NCBI RefSeq assembly: GCF_043380555.1
Contig: NC_091751.1
Span: 51,447,830 to 51,511,829 of the forward strand
Source: Nothobranchius furzeri
Lineage: Eukaryota > Chordata > Actinopteri > Cyprinodontiformes > Nothobranchiidae
Length of the DNA: 64,000 bases
Direction: 5' to 3'
Position 1 is the first letter of the stretch. Each line of letters starts with the position of its first letter. The notes under the pieces were generated by a model. It had not been told where the DNA came from, ran no database searches, and saw only the letters and a program-made list of their open reading frames with translations. This document shows, piece after piece, positions 11,735 through 25,838 of this stretch. A program made the position numbers and the translations under genes.

Positions 11735-12548
11735 GTTAAAGTGGCTGTGTGTAGTTTCCTGGCGGGGGAAGTACAGACATGCATTTCAGGGTAGTTTTAG
11801 ACCAGCATATTTTAGTTTCAACCCTGCTTCAACACACCTGATTTCAATCAGCAGGTGATTAACAGGCTTCTGCAGAGCCTGATGAGCTGCTGAACAGGTG
11901 AATCAACCACTGAATCAGAAGTATTGGAGCAAAGACATGCAGGATACCGGCCCTCGAGGACCAGGGTTCCCACGCCTGTTTTAGACCATACCGCTGTGAC
12001 TGTTGCTAGTTTAAAAATGTCAGGCTAAATGTCGTCACTTGTGGAGCAGAAAGCGTGCAACCTTGGCGTGACTCCTCAGATTTTTATGGTTCTTCAGCAA
12101 TGCTGATGCTAGTTTTATGGCGTTGTAGTTTCCAGATCTGTTCGGTGTCCTGTACCTGCCGATGACGTTAAACAACAGCAATACCGCTTAGCCAAAATAT
12201 ATTGCATCTCCTTTTTCGATTCTATTCTTTCACAAATGCTTTGGAAAGAGTTCAGCAGGTACGTGTTTCTTACTACCTAAATATTTTTGAACATGGTAAC
12301 GTAAATTCTGTAAGTTGCACGTCCAGCCAATCATCTAGTGTGACATCAGTGTCCGACGCAGGACCCCAAGTAAACCAGAAATAAACATAGGGTCTAATAT
12401 TGCATGCCCCAGAGACTTAGACCTGCACCCTATATATTTATATACAAAGCTGCCAATATTTTTCAACAACTGGACACCATTTTATTCATTACATTTCAAT
12501 GAATATTTCCAGAAAGTAACGGTAAAAACTACACATTGTCTCATTAAA
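11735..12548. mobile_element. Inverted-repeat element, family X (copy 1)
   Basis: The left end GTTAAAGTGGCTGTGTGTAG and the reverse complement of the right end (TTTAATGAGACAATGTGTAG, about 12526-12547) are related inverted repeats. The same ends bound 26363-26613. A family A element (11817-11985) is nested inside. No transposase. Confidence 0.5.
11817..11985. mobile_element. Short interspersed element, family A (copy 3, nested)
   Basis: Carries the family core (CTGATTTCAATCAGCAGGTG, ATTAACAGGCTTCTGCA) and a GGCCCTCGAGGACCAGGG end. It lies inside the family X element, so it inserted later. Confidence 0.5.
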
Positions 12549-12673
12549 CTAGAACTGCATCAATATAAACAAGCTTATGAAAAACTGACTTCTTTCTTCA
12601 GCATGAGCTCAACACGGCCTTGGACTTAGAACAGAACACAGTAAACATTTACAAGACGGAGCAGGTCAGATAG

Positions 12674-12676
<3 letters not shown>

Positions 12677-12725
<49 letters not shown>
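12677..12725 (+). repeat. (TG)n microsatellite
   Basis: About 24 uninterrupted TG units. Confidence 0.95.
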
Positions 12726-12729
<4 letters not shown>

Positions 12730-13820
12730 TGATACTTGTAATTATGCAGAAGCAGAATAGGTGTCATGCAGTTCTTTGGAAACTTTAATTGCTGCTGTGC
12801 GTGGATTCTGAATGATGTTGTATCTCTGACTGTTAAATCCTTGTTGTCATAGCAACCACTTTCCGTTAAACTGAAAACAACGTTATGTCACCTATAGCTG
12901 CAAACACCTTCTCATTATAATTTTTTAGTCAAAGCCTGACTATAGTAAATGCATCTTTGTGGTGTGAAATTATATGATTCGTGAGTCACCGTTGTGTTAT
13001 CTTTGTGAACAAACTGTAATGAAGAGAATTTATTGCCTGGCACAAATACATAAGCTCCCATTTGAAAGAAAGATGGCTGTAGAATGTTTTTTCAGAGAAA
13101 CTGTTACTGATGTCAGTTGGGGTGAAGCCCGTATCCAAACAGTCAGATGGGAGTTCAGTGACGCACTCATTTTACAAGCAGTCCTGCAATTCTTCATTGC
13201 CATTCTTCTGGGGATTAACTTAATAAGCTAGCTGATGAGGAAGTTACAAAATAATGACTCAAACGATGCCCGTAGTAAACAGAAATGACTGTTTCTTTGG
13301 AAGGGGATTCTGTGCTTTGCAACTGGTGTTGACATAGGTGACTGCTGTCTGGCACGCGATGTGGGATTAAGGACATAAATAAACCTGCTTCTGACTCCGC
13401 CCAAGTCTCGCATGCCTGAACTCCCTCACACAGGAATGTCTCACCGGCTCAGCACATGGACTGGTTCTGCATGTTACCCAGCCGAGACCTTTCTAAACCC
13501 AAACATGCAAGGGTGTGAATTATAGCCAACTAAATGCAGTGTTAAATTATGTTAAATATAAAAAGATAAAACAACATGTAAGTGATCAATTTAGTCAAAA
13601 TTACTAAATATTTTATGCCCCATCTGCACAGATGTCCTTAGATTCAGTTTTATTTAAAACTGTTAACATATGTATAAAATCAAATGAACAAGTTTCTAAA
13701 TTACGAAAGATCATCTTTATGACTTTTAAATAAGTAACTTGTTTAAACAGGTTTTTGTGAAACAAAGGGCACACCCAGAGTAAGAAACTGTTTAGATGCA
13801 ATTAAAATGAGTATAAATGA
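12726..13820. other. No gene seen
   Basis: The plus-strand open frame at 12974-13231 has no domain or splice context I recognise. Otherwise unremarkable AT-rich sequence. Confidence 0.35.
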
Positions 13821-13881
13821 ATCCAAAGTGGTTCGAAAGAAAGCAACTGGGCCAGTTGCTTTCTTTCGAACCACTTTGGAT
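13821..13881. repeat. Perfect 61-bp palindrome
   Basis: 13821-13850 and 13852-13881 are exact reverse complements (30 bp each) around a single G at 13851. The arm begins ATCCAAAGTGGTTCGAAAGA. Such a structure can extrude as a cruciform and is typically unstable. Confidence 0.9.
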
Positions 13882-14137
13882 AACTGTGATCTGGATGACT
13901 GCGAACCTTCACCAGAGTAAAAGTTACATTAACAGTTTCTGGGTGGAAGGAAACATGGTTCAGAATGTTGATTTGAGTGAATGCATCAGACATATCCACA
14001 TGCCATCTATTTTATTATTTTTTTAACTTCATTTCAACATGTAAGCTCACAAGAGACTGACTGACTTGATAAAGTAGAAAAACAACTATACAAGATTATA
14101 TAGCTAGAAACTTAATACAGTTAAAAATAAACTACAC

Positions 14138-14473
14138 CCTTAGAGATCTCTGGGAGGGGCTCAGAGTAGATCTGCTGCTTCTCCACATCGCCAGTTGAGG
14201 TGGCTCAGGTATCTAGTTAGGATGCTTTCTGGACACCTACCTGGTGAGGTTTTCCGGGCACGCTCAACAGGGAGGAGACCTAAAGGAAGACCCAGGACAC
14301 GCTAGAGGGACTATGTCTCTTGGCTGGCCAGGGAATGCCTTAGGATTATCCCTGAAGTGCTGATGCCAGTGGCTGGGGAGAGGGAAATCAGGGCTTCCCT
14401 GCTTAGGATGCTGCCCCCCGCGACCCGACCCCAGGTAAGTGGAAGAGAATGGATGGATGGATGGATGGATGAA
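14138..14473 (+). mobile_element. RTE/Rex3-like LINE, 5'-truncated copy with GATG tail
   Basis: Encodes the last part of the RTE ORF in decayed form (SLRDL..EGLRVDLLLLHIASQLRWLR-like, then GRRPKGRPRTR-like) and ends at CGACCC..GGTAAGTGGAAG followed by a (GGAT)n tail at 14449-14473. Severe 5' truncation and a GATG-type tail are features reported for fish Rex3/RTE elements. Confidence 0.75.
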
Positions 14474-16403
<1,930 letters not shown>

Positions 16404-16727
16404 AGCCCATTACTGAATTATTTTAATGATTGAACAGAAAGATGCATGTTAAATTCTTGCTCTTTGTGTAAAATGCATTTGACAGAATCTGCCTCCTATA
16501 GAGCTCCGGACGTCACGTGACTCTCAGAGAGTAGACGCCATGTTGTTAGGCAACAAAGGTAAACAAAATGAACGGGATCGGCTTGGATTTTACTACGTCG
16601 GAGTTTACTTCACACTTTAAAACCAAATAAATCGTTTTATATAGTCAGAAATTAAATAGACTAAACATCTCCAACCCTTACCGTGCTCCTGGGATACTTT
16701 TAAAAACGCCAGAAGCTGTCGTAGCGG

Positions 16728-16868
16728 ACCTGGCCAAGGAACGGCTTGGGATTTCCCCGGAGGAGCCGGCCCAAGTGGCTGGGGAGAGGGAAGTCCCTCT
16801 CGACTTAGGCTACTGCCCCACAACCAGACTCCGGATAAGTGGATGAAAATGGATGGATGGATGGATGG
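16728..16868 (+). mobile_element. RTE/Rex3-like LINE 3' tip with GATG tail
   Basis: Only the last ~120 bp of the family (CTGGCCAAGGAACGGCTTGG, then GAGGAGCCGGCCCAAGTGGC) plus a (ATGG)n tail at 16849-16868. An extreme 5' truncation. Confidence 0.75.
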
Positions 16869-17259
16869 ACAAATACATGTAAGAAGTTTAAATAGAGTGC
16901 TGTGCTGTTTGAATGTATAAACTGAACGCCAAGAGAAATCACTAGTCAGATTTTTTACGTGAATAAAATAAATGTGTCAGGCAAGAGCGTCTCAGGATCT
17001 GTCTGAGATCTGTCTCGGTGAGACAGATAATAGCAATCCAAAGTGCTTTTTATGTGTGATCTGACAACTGATCAACCATTGCTTAAAAATTAAATACAGC
17101 TTAGCCGGTTAATTGCTGTGATCATAAGAAACGTAAACGGCAGCATGCATAAATCACGAGGCAACGTTTTACGTGATGTATACACAGTTGAGGGAACGTT
17201 AGTTTAAGTACCTGATATGAAGTAGTCGCTTCATAAGCAAAAACCTTTACTCTCGGGAT

Positions 17260-17412
17260 CTCACAGTTTCATTTTAGCCTGGAAGCTAGCGCGTTTTATT
17301 ACAATGATCCAATGTTTGCGGCGTTCCGGATCTTGGGGAATCCTTTAGATGGCTCATTCCTTATGTCGCCCGCTTCTGTTCTGCATCCTGGGGCACAACA
17401 GGAATCCACCAT
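17260..17412 (-). pseudogene. THAP-domain fragment with a frameshift (transposon- or gene-derived)
   Basis: Minus strand from the ATG at 17412 reads MVDSCCAPGC, the start of a THAP zinc-binding domain (C2CH type), continuing to KGFPK. Downstream the expected PERRKHW and IKRASFQAKM residues are readable only after a one-base shift around 17,315. THAP domains begin P-element-like transposases and host THAP proteins. Nothing of a transposase body is seen, and an RTE tip (16728-16868) sits nearby. I read it as a dead fragment. Confidence 0.5.
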
Positions 17413-17557
17413 ATTTCCCTTTTGATTGAGTTTTCTGACAATAACAAATAGCCCAGCTGCGGGCTTCTTCCTGCCAAGATGGCGCCGTTTCGATTTGAAC
17501 TGTTGCATGCCGGGAGAAGTGACGTCAACTCCCGGAGCTCTATTGATCAAAAACAAA

Positions 17558-18180
17558 ATTCAGAATCAGAATCAAGGGTTTTATTGCCATATGTGTGAGA
17601 ATCACAACATTAGGAAACTGCTGCAGTACTTGGTGCAAAAAATGGAAGATAAAAATAAGAGATAAGAAAAAATTGAAGTAAGAATAAAACCATGACTAAA
17701 TAATAATATAAAGTGGCAATACTTAGAGAAACGGCTGCTATATACGGTACAAGACATTGTAGGTACTAATTACATATTTATATTTTAAAAACTCAGTTCA
17801 GGTACAAACACAACACAGGGTCATGTGACTGGAACCAAGCAACCGGAGTGGGCAGCCCTAGGATTGTCATCCATGAGTCCGACGGGGAAGAAACTGTTCT
17901 TGTAGTAAGAGGTTCTGGTCCGAATGGATCTGAGCCTCCTGCCTGATGGGAGTGAGTCAAAAAGACTGTGTCCAGGGTGACACAGGTCAGCTGTTATCCG
18001 ACCTGCAGGCCTCAATGTCCTGGAGGTGTAAAGGTCCTGTATGGAGGGGAGTTTGCAGCCATTGACCTTCTCAGCAGAGCGTACAACACGCTACAGTCTC
18101 TTCTTGTCCCTGGTGCTAGCTCCATTCACTGTGACTGAAGGTGAGGAGTGAAGGTGTGGAGCTTTACCTGCAAATACCTT
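17558..18180 (-). mobile_element. Minus-strand retroposon 3' region, TTCTGA tail
   Basis: Read on the minus strand, the unit ends with GGCAATAAAACCC and TTCTGA-type repeats (17558-17583), matching the tail style of 4620-5045. Upstream sequence (18015-17821) keeps an open frame without a recognised domain. I cannot place it in a named family. Confidence 0.4.
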
Positions 18181-19743
18181 TACCAAAAGCAATGTTGTCT
18201 TAATTTAACCTATTTGATTTGATTTTGCATACATTAAGAGGAAAAATCATTGGGTCACCAATTTAAACCTGACTTATATAATGATTGCATGTTGTTTGCT
18301 AAATCTTTCCTTCATTTTTTCTAAATGCACAAGTTGCATATCCATTCTATTGTATTGCTGATTTCTTAAGATATCATTCATGAAATAATTAAAATTTAAT
18401 GTATATATATGTAGAAGGGATAACTATTGTTGCTTTTAAGCTTAATATATTACCTTTACTTATGACCAATAAGCTGTGATATTCTATATAAATATAGGAT
18501 GTCAACCTTATTAGTCTTTGAATATTTAATCAGAAGGTTCTAGGATCTTTGCTTTTTCAGTGATCCAACACACTTCATATTAATTCAGACAAGTCAGGTT
18601 TATAAAAAGTAAGACATTTATTTTCTAAACAAATAAAAACAAGACAAGTTAAATAAGACGAGTGTGATGGACGAATATAAGTGGATGGAATGTGATGTAT
18701 GATGATTGAATGTTGTGTGTTAATCAGAACCTTGTGTCAAGTAGAAACTATGTTCTGGGTGTGAAAGGAATTTGGTCTGCATTAAACTAACTAAGTTGGT
18801 TCTTATCAAAATGGCATCAGACGCAATCTTGCTGTGTTCTACTGAGGAGACTCTCTTTCGGATCTGAGATGTCGGGGGGTCGGGTGACCCCAAGGTACCG
18901 AAGTTCATAGAAAATACTGCAGTACGACCAGGTCGGTCCAGAGTCGTCTCCCGGATCACAACAGATGGACAAAATCATTTGCGTCTAGAACAGCTGATTC
19001 GGAATAGCAGAAAGAACCGTTTTGCTGTGTCAGCTGTAGCGTGTAGGTTTGACAGCTTGTCAAGAGATGCGGTGGTTAGAGAGTTTTCCCCCGGTGGCCA
19101 GTCCGGAGTTCTGCTCAAAATTAACTGAATCACTCAGCAAGTTTCTGTTTTAATATTTCCATATTATGATTACCTGGCCAATCGGGACGTGCCATGTTGA
19201 GAGGTGTTAACAAACAACCCTCAGAACATCATGCCTTCTTTCAGATAGAAGGTTCTCTGATTTGTGGGTAAGAGCATATCTATGTGCATGAAATTATTTT
19301 TACTTTATCATCTCATCATGTGTATAAGTGTATGGCTGATTAGCTTGTCAAGTCACGTACGCTGGTTATCAGACAAATGGATCATTGCAGGACAATATTC
19401 ATTTCAACCTTATTAACTTAGGCACAGAATAATCGAAACATTTCATTTAACCATATTGTTCACTTCATTACATGAGTAATTAACTCATATGAGCTGAAAA
19501 TGTTCACTTTATTCAGAGGCATGAGGAATCCTGTAGAAGTGATAAGGGAAGCTTAAGGCCTTGAAACGGGAACAGTTTGTTGACAATATGTATCATGTGT
19601 TCAGAGCTGCAGAGGCCCCGACTCCAGCTGATGGAATGGCAGGATCCGGCAGATTAAAGGTGACAAATATAGAGTCATGTCTCCATATGACCAAATACTG
19701 AAGAGGTCAAACTGTACATGAAAAACTGACCATTTCTGGATGA

Positions 19744-19814
<71 letters not shown>

Positions 19815-20660
19815 CTTCTTTCAATATTGTTTAGACAACTTTTTCCTGCCGTGCACTGAAAGCATCAAGGTCATGTTTGAACTTTGTTAAACTCATGTTG
19901 CCACACAAATGCTCCTTTCATAATGTCATGACAGAAAAAAAGGTGTTGCTTCTCTTTATTATCATACAGTAATTTAATGTTGTCTCACTAAATCCTCATT
20001 ATGTTTTTGTTTATGATCTTCAGCAGGTTGTTCAATCCCTCAATCTACTATTTTTCTGCTGTACTGGACTGCAGCTTGTTTTTGTAACCCAGGTTGTTAA
20101 AGCCAGTACACTGCTGTTAAGAACAAATCGCCCCAAGGATTTTGTGAGGACTCAACATCTCAGCTTTAAGCCTTTTTAACAGAATGTCAATATTAGTGTA
20201 TGGTAATAGTGAGTTAGTTTGTTTGTTTACCTTGAAGGGTGTGATTTTGTCTGAATGTGTGATTCAGAATCGATGTCTTATGTTTGTTTGCAACTTTATT
20301 TAAGTATTAAAGTGTCTTAGATTCGGTTAGAACTCTTTAAATATTTGACTTTGTGGAATTTAAAGACGAAATTTTAATTTCATAATTTATTTCCACCTTT
20401 ACAAAAAATGCAAACTTTGTTTATCAAGTAGTTAAAGAACTTGCACCTTATTAATGAACCCTCTGACTGAAACTTTTGTGTGGTTTTGAAATAAAATAAA
20501 TCAAATTAATGTTTATTTTATTCAACAATTGAGTAAATCTGTTTAAAGCAATTGAAATACATATTTGAGTAGGTCTATGCAAAAAAATAAATAAACAAAA
20601 ACAAAAAAAAGTCTCTGGAAAATGTTGCTAAATCACCAATATCTTTTCAAGTGATGGTTT
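18181..20660. other. No gene seen; repeat-like AT-rich DNA
   Basis: Apart from the microsatellite at 19744-19811 I find no coding exon. The tract near 18,560-19,200 has the texture of an old retroelement (A-rich runs, CTCTTTCGGATCTGAG block) but no diagnostic motif. Confidence 0.3.
19744..19811 (+). repeat. (TATC)n(AT)n compound microsatellite
   Basis: TATC units to about 19778, then pure AT to 19811. Confidence 0.95.
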
Positions 20661-20813
20661 TGGATGGTTGCAACACAAAAGTTCTGCAGCTCAGTTGAGG
20701 GAAGAGGATCTGCTTGTCCTTGTGTTTATGCTGCATGTTTCCTGTGTGGCTGTTCGGGACAGCGAGGGAAGAGTCGCTGCAGCGAGAGACCGATCACACA
20801 TAAACTCCAAACA

Positions 20814-23800
20814 ATGAACCACGGAAGAATAAGGAATCGGTCCAAAGAGACCGTGTTGAGGTATGTTATTGGTGCCGTTCTAGGACAGCTGAATATGACA
20901 CTGTGCCATGTTTAACGTGTGTTCTGTGTGAAGACATGCGAGAAATAAATCCTTACATCTGGATGCTTCTATTTGGCTTTATCTAAATGAGCTCTGCCCT
21001 TTCCGGCTGAATTTTAGTCATTAGGACATTTCATGTTCTCCCTTACTGGCGTATCTTGGAGTGAAAGTGACTTTCATGGCTTTGACTCTCTGGGGTAATT
21101 ACAGTAAGTTGTGTGTTTGTGTAAATTAATAAGCCCCACAATGGTTGCTAACTGACCACAGTGAAAGCAGCAGCCATTAGCTCAACGTAGGTCAGTCAGG
21201 ATCAGACTTTGATTGGCAGATGCCATTTGGATCTCATTATCAAAGCACAATCTTTGTAAAGAAATCAAAGTTTGGTTTTCTTATCAGTAAAAGAACATTA
21301 AGTGTGATTTCACAACTTGACCAAATCTTCAGGGTGGTCCCGCAGCTTGGCTGCAAAAAAAACTGTGTCTGGCTTTTCCAGGAAGCAGTGGAATCCAGTG
21401 GGAATACCTCATTTCAGTCAAGCCGCATTCACAAGGCAGGACTTTTGCTTGCCAACTTTCACAGAACAAGAGACCACATGTGGTGATTAAAAAAAAATCA
21501 TATACCAGTTTTGGTTCTACAGTGTGCAGCAACTCTGCAAAGACTACACACTACGCACAAACCGCTTCACTCACAGTCATTTCCCGTTCGGAAAGGACAT
21601 TTTGCACAATAAAAATAAAACATGACTTCAGAGTTAACCAATGTGGTGGAGGAGCAGCACGCAACAGGATTATTTCTCCTCACTTTTTTTGATTAGCTAG
21701 ACCCTGCATTTAAGAGGCAGCAAATCAGACCTAAACAAACACAACATGTTTGACAACCTAGATTTCTGATCAGAGAAGTCCTCAACGTTCTCCCAGGTGG
21801 ACTAAAGAACTCGTAACACACCACACAAGGCAGGATTATCTGATAAGATTGTCTTTAGAGCCTTTGCGGCAATCGTGCACAACTTTAAGGTGAGGTAGTT
21901 TTGTTTTGTATAGCACATTTTGTACACAGAAGCAATTCATTGTGCTATTCAGGAGCGAGAGCAGCAAGAACATAAAACATTAAAATCAACATGACAACAT
22001 AAAACGGCAGATTTTAAAATCGAATTTAAAATATGCAAATAAAATGAGATACAATTTAATTACACAAATAAAGTTCGATGTCAGAATTAAATAAAAGGCA
22101 AAGTCAAAGACTAAGCAGTTATAGTGCAGAAGGTGCAGCATAAGAAAATCATTCAAAGGCTAATGAATCAACACATTCTCACATCCGAAGCGGCTGAAAC
22201 TGACGAGGGTGATCAAGCATTTTTTTTCTGACTCGTTGAGAGCCCCAACGCGTCAGGAAGCGATACGCTGCACCAAAGCGTCGCTTTCCGACGCCCACGG
22301 TAAAACAGACAGTTCACTGACATTTAACCTCTAACTTCTAGCGATTTACCCTTGCCCTCACCCCCATCCTAACCAGTTTATCTTTCTAAATTTCCCATTA
22401 ACCGTGTTTGAGAGGAATGATACAACAAGATACCAAGTTTTCTATGCGAAAGTGGGTTAAGGTTAGGATGGGGGTGGGGGTAAAGGTCACAGTTTGCTAA
22501 AATCTCAGTTTTACCACGGGTGTCAGAAAGCAACACTCTGGCACAGCGTGTCACCTCCTGACGTGTTGGGGCTCCAAACAAACGCTTGGTCACCCTTCAT
22601 CAGTTTCAGCCTCTGCGGGTGTGAGAATGTGTTGGATGAATACTTGAAAGTTTTCAGTCTTGATTTAAACGTTTCTAGAGTTGGGGCACATTTGAGGTCA
22701 TGAGGAAGCTGATTCCATCTGTGTGCAGCATTGTAGCTAAAAGCAGCTTCACCTTGTTTGGTTCTGACCCGGGGTTCTACCAGCTGGCTGCTTTCTAAGG
22801 TTCTCAGAGCCTTGCTGGGTGAATATACTGCAAGGAGATCCAACATGTATTTTGGCCCCATGCCACTGAGTGATTTAGTCCATTGAAATCGGTTCTGTAG
22901 TTTACAGTAGGGATTGAAGAGCAGTGGTCCAAGATACAAACCTTGTGGGACCTCTCATGTCATGATAATCTGCTTTGATTTGTGATCACCAATAGAAAAA
23001 ACATAACCATCGTCTTCACGATATGATCGGAAATAACTATGGACTGTGTCTAATGGTCCCACCCAGTTTATGAGCCTATCAAGAAGGATAAAACGTTGAC
23101 ATTAAGATCGAGCATCACCAGCACAGATGTTTTGTCTAAATTCATATTTACGCAAATATCATTTAAGATTGTTGATAAGAACCAGGGGTTGTCAAAAATC
23201 AACAAGATTACCCAGATTACTGAGCTTCAAATAGGAATCTCATTACCTTGATGGGGTTGAAAAGGTAAGCTAGTGTAAGACAAAGTTAAAAGTAGAAGGA
23301 AAAATCACTGATCAATAAGTTCTTCATATAGACAATTAATAAAAACTAAGTTTGAGGCATATTTTCAAACTCAACCCTGTTGATTTTTGTCTGGTCTCTG
23401 ACTCAGACCTGTAGTCCATTTGGGAGCGGAGGAAGGTGCAGCCTAACCTTGCCTACCCCATTTCCTGCCTTCAACACAAGCTCTAATTGGAAATTTGGGT
23501 GGCCTTGTTTATTTACATGGCTGAAATGCAGCGAGGTTGTATTTATGTTTTCGTGGCGCTTTCTCAGCAGTGCAGCATTACAAAGCCTTCCCCTGAGATC
23601 CCTGTGGGAGACGGAGACGAGATTGGAGTTGAATACTAGAACACGAAAGTTGGTGAAGGTATAAAAAAATAATTAAAGTGGTTATGTTTTCTTTACCATC
23701 AACCAGATTTTCAATAATGTTGTATAAAAATGTCATGTCTTTAGCACTTAGTATTTCAGTGTATTTATAAATAAAAAACAATAGACTTAACTTACTAAAT

Positions 23801-24113
23801 TTCTATCACAAGTTTTATCTTCTCGAGAAAACCTCATCAGATTTGCTGTAATCAAAAATAAAAAGATCTACAAAGTTCTGTGTTTCTACTCACAAAAAAT
23901 CAGAAATCATAGGATCAGTTGTGCAAAACCTGCTCATTGGCAGAAATCATATGCAGCTTGAAACTAAAAGTCTCTCTGGTCACAAATGTCTAACGCAAAT
24001 GTGGACAAACGTTCGTCTGCATGTTTAAGCAGGTCAGCTGAGCAGCAGAAGGAACAGCTTCCTCATGAAACTACGGCTGGACCCGACTTTGATAAGTAAA
24101 CACTGGAGTGCGC

Positions 24114-24165
<52 letters not shown>

Positions 24166-24424
24166 TTCTACCATTCTCCTCCCAACCATCAGCTGGAGAC
24201 CACACACAGAGTCTGAGAACAGCTCAATCTCACGCAGTCAGGCCTATGATCTCTCCCTCTGACCACTTCAGTTTCTGTCAGTGCTAAATTGGTACAGTAT
24301 CTCTCATCAAACAAAACATCTCTGTTTTGAAAATTTTAAGTGAAGCATATACTTTTTACTTTACTTGCAGGATTTTCAAAATCACAATTCAGTTTTGCCA
24401 ATTGATCAAATCCAGAATGTTTGA
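20814..24424 (+). CDS. Speculative three-exon small ORF (63 codons)
   Basis: An ATG with A at -3 starts MNHGRIRNRSKETVL at 20814 and reaches a GTATGT donor after 20860 (phase 2). A compatible acceptor (TTCTCAG) opens 23568-23658 in the same frame, beginning SSAALQSLPLRSLW and ending at a GTATAA donor (phase 0). A third acceptor (ACTTGCAG) opens 24371-24424: DFQNHNSVLPIDQIQNV, then stop. Phases agree at both junctions and the leader of exon 1 is CpG-containing. I recognise no family, the third donor/acceptor set is ordinary, and chance combination is possible. Confidence 0.15.
21880..22945 (-). mobile_element. LINE 3' end, interrupted by an inverted-repeat element
   Basis: Minus strand 22939-22640 encodes a LINE ORF2 C-terminal region (YMLDLLAVYSPSKALRT, VEPRVRTKQGEAAFSYNAA, HRWNQLPHDLKCAPTLETFK), the stretch downstream of reverse transcriptase in L2/CR1-like fish LINEs. 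The frame breaks off at 22636, where an inverted-repeat element begins. The probable LINE 3' UTR resumes below 22168 (GCACATTTTGTACACAGAAG region). Confidence 0.5.
22170..22635. mobile_element. Fold-back inverted-repeat element (MITE)
   Basis: Both ends read AACACATTCTCACA and are followed by a matching block (GCTGAAACTGA(C/T)GA, then GAGCCCCAAC(G/A)CGTCAGGA) and further to GGTAAAAC, giving divergent inverted arms of about 130 bp. ATGAAT flanks the element on both sides (22163-22168 and 22636-22641), a candidate target-site duplication with a one-base offset. No transposase. Confidence 0.65.
22946..24111. other. No firm gene; repeat-like
   Basis: Apart from the speculative exon at 23568-23658, nothing recognisable. 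22946-23250 looks like old repeat sequence. Confidence 0.3.
24112..24163 (+). repeat. (CA)n microsatellite
   Basis: About 26 CA units with one interruption at the start. Confidence 0.95.
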
Positions 24425-25746
24425 CTTTGTCTTGCCGATCACCTTCGTGGGGATCACAGCCCAGCCCATACCATCTGCAGCTATTATGGTTCATCATTTT
24501 ACTTTCTCCATCTCCACATACAGTAGACAACTATGACACAACACTCCCTGCTGGCCACATACCTCATTGCACCTTTATCCTCTGATTTGGGTCTCATTTC
24601 TTTGTCTTTGATCACTGTAGAAATCTAGATCACGCTAAAAATGTAGAATTTGCATCAGTTTTATTGTGAAATTCTTCATGGATCTCTCAAACCAAACACA
24701 CAGTATCACCCTTGTGTCTTTGCCAGCTTATATTGTTATGCTTATCTGCTTTAATCCGTTTACAGTAACGGATCATGTGTTGGTCCAAAGCATTGTTGTC
24801 TGAAGACATGGGCATACACAAGGATATCTGAAACAATTCAAACTGATTATCTGTGCTTATAAAAAAAAGTTTAAAAGCAATTCTCCTGATTCCTGTAGGT
24901 CATTTCCAGAGACAAATTCCAATGTAATAACAAGCAGTAACAATTTAATTGTTGCCATAAAACATAAACTGGGAAATTATTGAGTAAACGATGGGCCTGC
25001 AGGTCAGTTTTATCGAAAGTCTTGTACTCTGCCCTGAATATTCTATGATAATAAATCTTTATTTGTAATGTAACAAACCTTGTGCTGAAATTCCTCTTTA
25101 GCTTGTGTTCTTCTACATAAATTGAAATATGCTTTTTGAAAACTGAATCATCATTTTAGTGAATAAGTCTTTATAATCAGACAGCACTGTAAATGCTTTT
25201 GGATTCTCATAAAAAAATAACCAACCAAAAAATCTAATCAACCCTTTTTTTGTTTGGATTTTTAAACACTTTTTAATTTCAAGTAAAAATTTAAATCACA
25301 CGGGTCACTAAGACAACTCCTTAAAGACGTTTTATTATACAGCAGCAAGCCCCTGGAAGTAAAATGTCTAAATTAAATGAGGATTAGTCTTAACTTTCAA
25401 CATCTCGGTAAAATTATGACAGAAGTCATCTATTCAGATACTTTAGGTCTTTTGGCACTGTACAGTTGCTCTACTGTAAATAATATGGGTGGCATTCTGA
25501 AGATCTTTAAATTTGATAAAACACTTTAGTGCTGTTGTAAAGGAAGATGTTTCCAGCTTGAAGCTATTAAGTTGAAGCCCTATCACACCATCAAATTCCA
25601 TGAAATAGTTCTCCACACTTTTATTGTCTCACAACCACACTACAAAGTTCTAGACTGGTCATTCTGCAGCAAACACAACCTGCTGAACCTGGTGAATGCA
25701 GCTGCTCATCAACAAGCATCCAAAATGTATAACTCTCTGAATTATA
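24425..25746. other. No gene seen
   Basis: AT-rich sequence without recognisable coding or repeat signal. Confidence 0.35.
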
Positions 25747-25755
25747 ATACATACA

Positions 25756-25837
<82 letters not shown>
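25747..25837 (+). repeat. (ATAC)n(AT)n compound microsatellite
   Basis: ATAC units to about 25783, then pure AT. Confidence 0.95.
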
Positions 25838-25838
<1 letters not shown>

